A stretch of 21,264 bases of DNA from Lingula anatina (Eukaryota; Brachiopoda; Lingulata; Lingulida; Lingulidae), in the NCBI RefSeq assembly GCF_001039355.2, contig NW_019775504.1, forward strand, positions 313,727 to 334,990, in the 5' to 3' direction. This document shows, one piece after another, positions 18,287-21,264 of the stretch (the stretch's first letter is position 1; every line of letters begins with the position of its first letter). A program made the position numbers and the translations under genes. The notes under the pieces were generated by a model. That model was not told the origin of the DNA and made no database searches. It worked only from the letters and a program-made list of their open reading frames with translations.

Positions 18287-19282
18287 CGTCACACTGATAC
18301 TTTACTTCTGGTTTTGTACTTCAGGAATAAGATAAGTGCCAGAATCCCACCTCCCCCCCCCAGACATGAGCTTTTTTCACATAACCAGTGAATTTCAAAA
18401 ATTTTAAATTCCCAGGGGCCTCAGTATTTGATCTCCTGTAAAATGTTTAAAGATTGTATTGCCAAACCCAGGCTCCTGTCTAATCCTCCCCCCCCCTCCC
18501 CCCTCTCTCTCCTGCCATTGTTTATAATGATATTGGAGTGAAATAACTAAAATTAGAATATGCATCATAAGATTAGATAAATGATGGCAATGATTTTTGG
18601 TGCGGGTCAATTATCACAGCTGAGGGTTAATAATTTATCAAGATGACCTAACCCAAAGTCAGTAGTGTAATTGCATATATTATTATATTATCATCACTAT
18701 TATTATAAAATTGAATAACTAGAAGAAGAATTTGTAATGTATATGTGACAAACGATATATTGCAGCTGTTGTCTTGGAGTCAGGTTGTGCGGTTAGACAA
18801 ATTGATTTTAACTCCATCATGAAGATTACCTCTGTCATTGAGACTATCATTAGTATCATGTTCAAAAATGATGTACAGAAAATTACAGTGAATTACATTT
18901 ATTGCTGCTCTTTTGTGTAATCATCTAGAGGAAGATGAGTCGAAATATATCTTTGACTGGTTGAAAAAATCATGTTTGACTTGTAGTAATAGATGTGGGA
19001 AATTCCTTCAGAGGCCTTGGCTTCACATATGCCATATTTCTGTCTTTTTCCAACTCTAGGCTCTCTCGGGTCATGGAGAATAGATTTTTATTCACTTTGT
19101 CTCATTCAAATCATCAGTTTTCAGATTAAAATTTTGAAGACAAATTATACGATTGGTTGTAAAATTGTTGAATGAGAAATCTAATTTTAAGCCACTGGAA
19201 AACATAATCTAATTCAGCGATCATGGAAAACATATTGAGGTCTTAAGCAAAGCCACTTTACAGTAGCCATATCAGTCTGTAA
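18287..19282. other. intron 2, unique sequence
   Basis: Includes a C/T-rich run (18483-18510). No gene is recognised; open frames of up to 68 codons have no family motifs. Confidence 0.6.
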
Positions 19283-19536
19283 GACCATTCCCAGACCCTA
19301 TCATACTAACTTTGGATCGAACTATCTCCAGGGGGATTCTCACTGAATTGCAATTAACTTCAGCGGCTTAGATGTCTGTCATGCCTACTGAAGCTGATAG
19401 GGGTAATTACCTATCGTTTAGCAGATTTAGAGGGCGTGCCAGACATCTAAGCCACTTAAGCTGAAAGCAATTTAGTGAGAAACCCCATGGAGATGGATCG
19501 ATCCTGTTAGATCGTTCTAGGAATGGGAACCCAGTC
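19283..19536. mobile_element. palindromic MITE, family 1, copy D
   Basis: A 254-bp near-perfect hairpin clearly homologous to copy C. Ends are GACCATTCCC and, from the right, GACTGGGTTCCC. The arms include TTCTCACTGAATTGCAATTA and its inverse, GGCTTAGATGTCTG pairs with CAGACATCTAAGCC, and the centre is GGTAATTACC. The left flank is TAA but the right flank is CAT, so the 3-bp duplication is lost or mutated. It is the only copy in intron 2. Confidence 0.75.
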
Positions 19537-21264
19537 CATCTGTTGTCTGCTCTGGGGAATTTCCAGGAAAGATGGCTAACTATGTGCAGATTGGTCGCTC
19601 CGAGAGATGATGTGTTTCCTTGCTGTCAAAATTGAGTTGTGATGAACTTATTTGTTGAGAGTGACAGCAGCATTATGGAAAGGAAAATTGTTTTGTAATG
19701 GCTGATACTTGTGAAAATGTTCTATTTTCTTGAGGGAGAGGGGGCTGTGGAGACGGGAAAAATGTATCTATCTTTGTCTGCTTGCAGAAAATTTTGTCAG
19801 CATTCTGATAGTATCACTTCCTGACTAATAAAAAAGAAAATTGAGTAGAAAGATAATTAAATGAACTACTAGTACATAAAAAGTCATATCCTGTGTGGTT
19901 TTATCTGGGTATAGTGTGTCTGTGTCTAGTGTGCCTGGTGTAATTCTCAGCTCAGTGAAGATTTCACTCAATAAATATAACGTGATACCAAGTCAATGAA
20001 GATATTGGCTGGCAGACTCAGACCAAAAAAAATCTGTTTTGTTTGATTGATTTCACTCAGAGAGCACCCTGAGTTTCAGGGTTTATTGAAACAGATCTCA
20101 GGGTGTTACTGGACATCACAGAGACATGCTGATGATAGAGTTAAATTTCTGGAAACTCTGTCTGAAATTCAGGGTGTTAGTGGAAATAGCAAAGGTTTAC
20201 TGTTGATAAAAGTTTTTAGTAACTCTATATAACTCAGGGTACTCAGTTTTATTGAGAGCGCCTTGTCAGTGTCAGATTGATTAATTCTCCAAGTTTCCAT
20301 GGTTTCCAAGGTTGCCTAAAATCTGCAACAATTCTCTCTTTCTCTCTCTCCCCATTACCCTTCACCCCCTCCTCAGATATATACCGTAGTAGTTGACTTT
20401 TTAACTGAAATGTGATTAAAAACTGGCCTTTTTTATTTGGACCTGCAATCAAGGTAACAAACATTCCTTAGAGCTTTTTTCTATGGAACAAGGTCGTGTT
20501 AGCAGATACCAAACATTGTATACAGCTCATAGCATTTTGTATTTGGCATTTATGTACATCATGTTACTCTATCATTACAACTGATTTTGTACAAGTTACT
20601 GAATACAGGCAGAACCAGAGGTATTTACATTAAAAAGACTGATCAAGTAATTTTAGCCACATAATAGACATTTCTGGGATGTGCTGTTGTCAGCTGAATT
20701 TATAATATGTGAACCTGAAAGATTGATTGATTGGTTGAATGTCTGACTGATCAACCTACTGATTCATTGATTGATCAGTTGAAAGGAAATTAACAGGAAG
20801 AGATAACTGAAGTAATATTGGATGTTTTAAAATACACTACATGTTGAAGTAATAATGCAGTGTTATTATAATAGGTTTATATACTTGGTCAGTATGCATT
20901 TGCTTGATTGAAGGGTAATATCAATGAAATGGATGTTGGAGAGATTTGATGACTGATTTGATGACTGAGATGGTAGTGGATGTTATTGCAATGGCCATAC
21001 TTTGATTTGGTTTTGGAAGAATAATAGAATACATAGCAGTGGCAGGGATGGGTTGCATATTTAGATCAAATTGGGCAGTGAACAATTCCTGTTCAAACCT
21101 CAGCAATAATTACAGTTTGATATGACAAGTTGCCTACTTTGATAGTATGGTCCAAAGTGTGTGCGTCTGTATGTTCTAATTGTTTACGCAAGAGCCACTT
21201 GTGAAGTAATTTCCTGTTTGTTTTGAGAGGCCAATGAGAAAATGTATCTAAAGTCTGTCTGATG
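19537..21264. other. intron 2, unique sequence to window edge
   Basis: No exon, RNA gene or mobile element is recognised. Direct repeats of CAGGGTGTTA(C/G)TGGA occur at 20100-20112 and 20172-20184, within a 61-codon open frame of unknown meaning. Degenerate TGATTGAT repeats occur at 20720-20780. Confidence 0.55.

Larger units (their letters stand above)
18056..21264 (+). other. ZNRF intron 2, 5' part (open at window edge)
   Basis: Sequence from the GTAAGT donor to the end of the window. It holds the N-linked duplication, a C-rich run, one family 1 MITE and otherwise unique AT-rich sequence. I searched for a RING-type exon (CxxC then CxH pattern) and found none. Confidence 0.75.

Noticed and set aside
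18921-18990. ZNRF exon 3 suggested by TCTAGAGGAAGATGAG
   Set aside because: The frame has an EEDES-like start but no RING cysteines follow and no donor is in place.
20047-20232. 61-codon plus-strand frame EHPEFQGLLKQISGCYW in intron 2
   Set aside because: It contains internal direct repeats, no splice sites in phase with ZNRF, and no recognisable family.

Overview
This is a stretch of animal (invertebrate) nuclear DNA. It is AT-rich, has GT-AG introns, many microsatellites and several miniature transposon remnants, and almost no long open frames. The only confidently recognised gene is on the plus strand: a ZNRF1/ZNRF2-type E3 ubiquitin ligase. Its first coding exon (3610-4003) opens with the myristoylation signal MGAKQS. 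Its second coding exon (17960-18055) encodes the C2HC zinc knuckle that precedes the RING domain. The two exons join in phase to give 163 contiguous family-like residues. The RING exon or exons are not in the window and should lie beyond 21264. The protein and the repeat landscape suit a spiralian such as a mollusc, but the species cannot be fixed from this sequence.

Layout. Positions 1-2060 appear to belong to a second, unidentified gene on the minus strand. A plausible first coding exon (1970 down to 1740) ends at a consensus GTAAGT donor and carries one hydrophobic segment. A weaker candidate exon lies at 758-525. About 1.6 kb (1971-3609) separates the two start codons, so the genes are head to head. 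That gap holds a CACGTG box, an inverted CCAAT box and a perfect cAMP-response element, and a 26-codon upstream ORF ends 8 nt before the ZNRF start codon. Positions 4004-17959 are ZNRF intron 1 (about 14 kb), and 18056-21264 is the start of intron 2.

The introns hold most of the unusual structure. There are four copies (three in intron 1, one in intron 2) of one family of near-palindromic 216-257 bp elements, with ends reading G-R-x-x-x-x-ATTCCC and TWA-like 3-bp flanking duplications; these look like PIF/Harbinger-type MITEs. There is also a separate 294-bp palindromic element, a 167-bp hAT-like MITE, a 32-bp minisatellite with 16 apparently identical units, a 31-bp minisatellite at the left edge, and a diverged repeat present in opposite orientations. 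An exact 91-bp duplication around a single N beside a poly-A run is best read as an assembly artefact.

I found no prokaryotic system, CRISPR array, tRNA, rRNA, transposase or reverse-transcriptase gene. The strongest candidates for something undescribed are the palindromic MITE family inside the ZNRF introns and the unidentified minus-strand gene.
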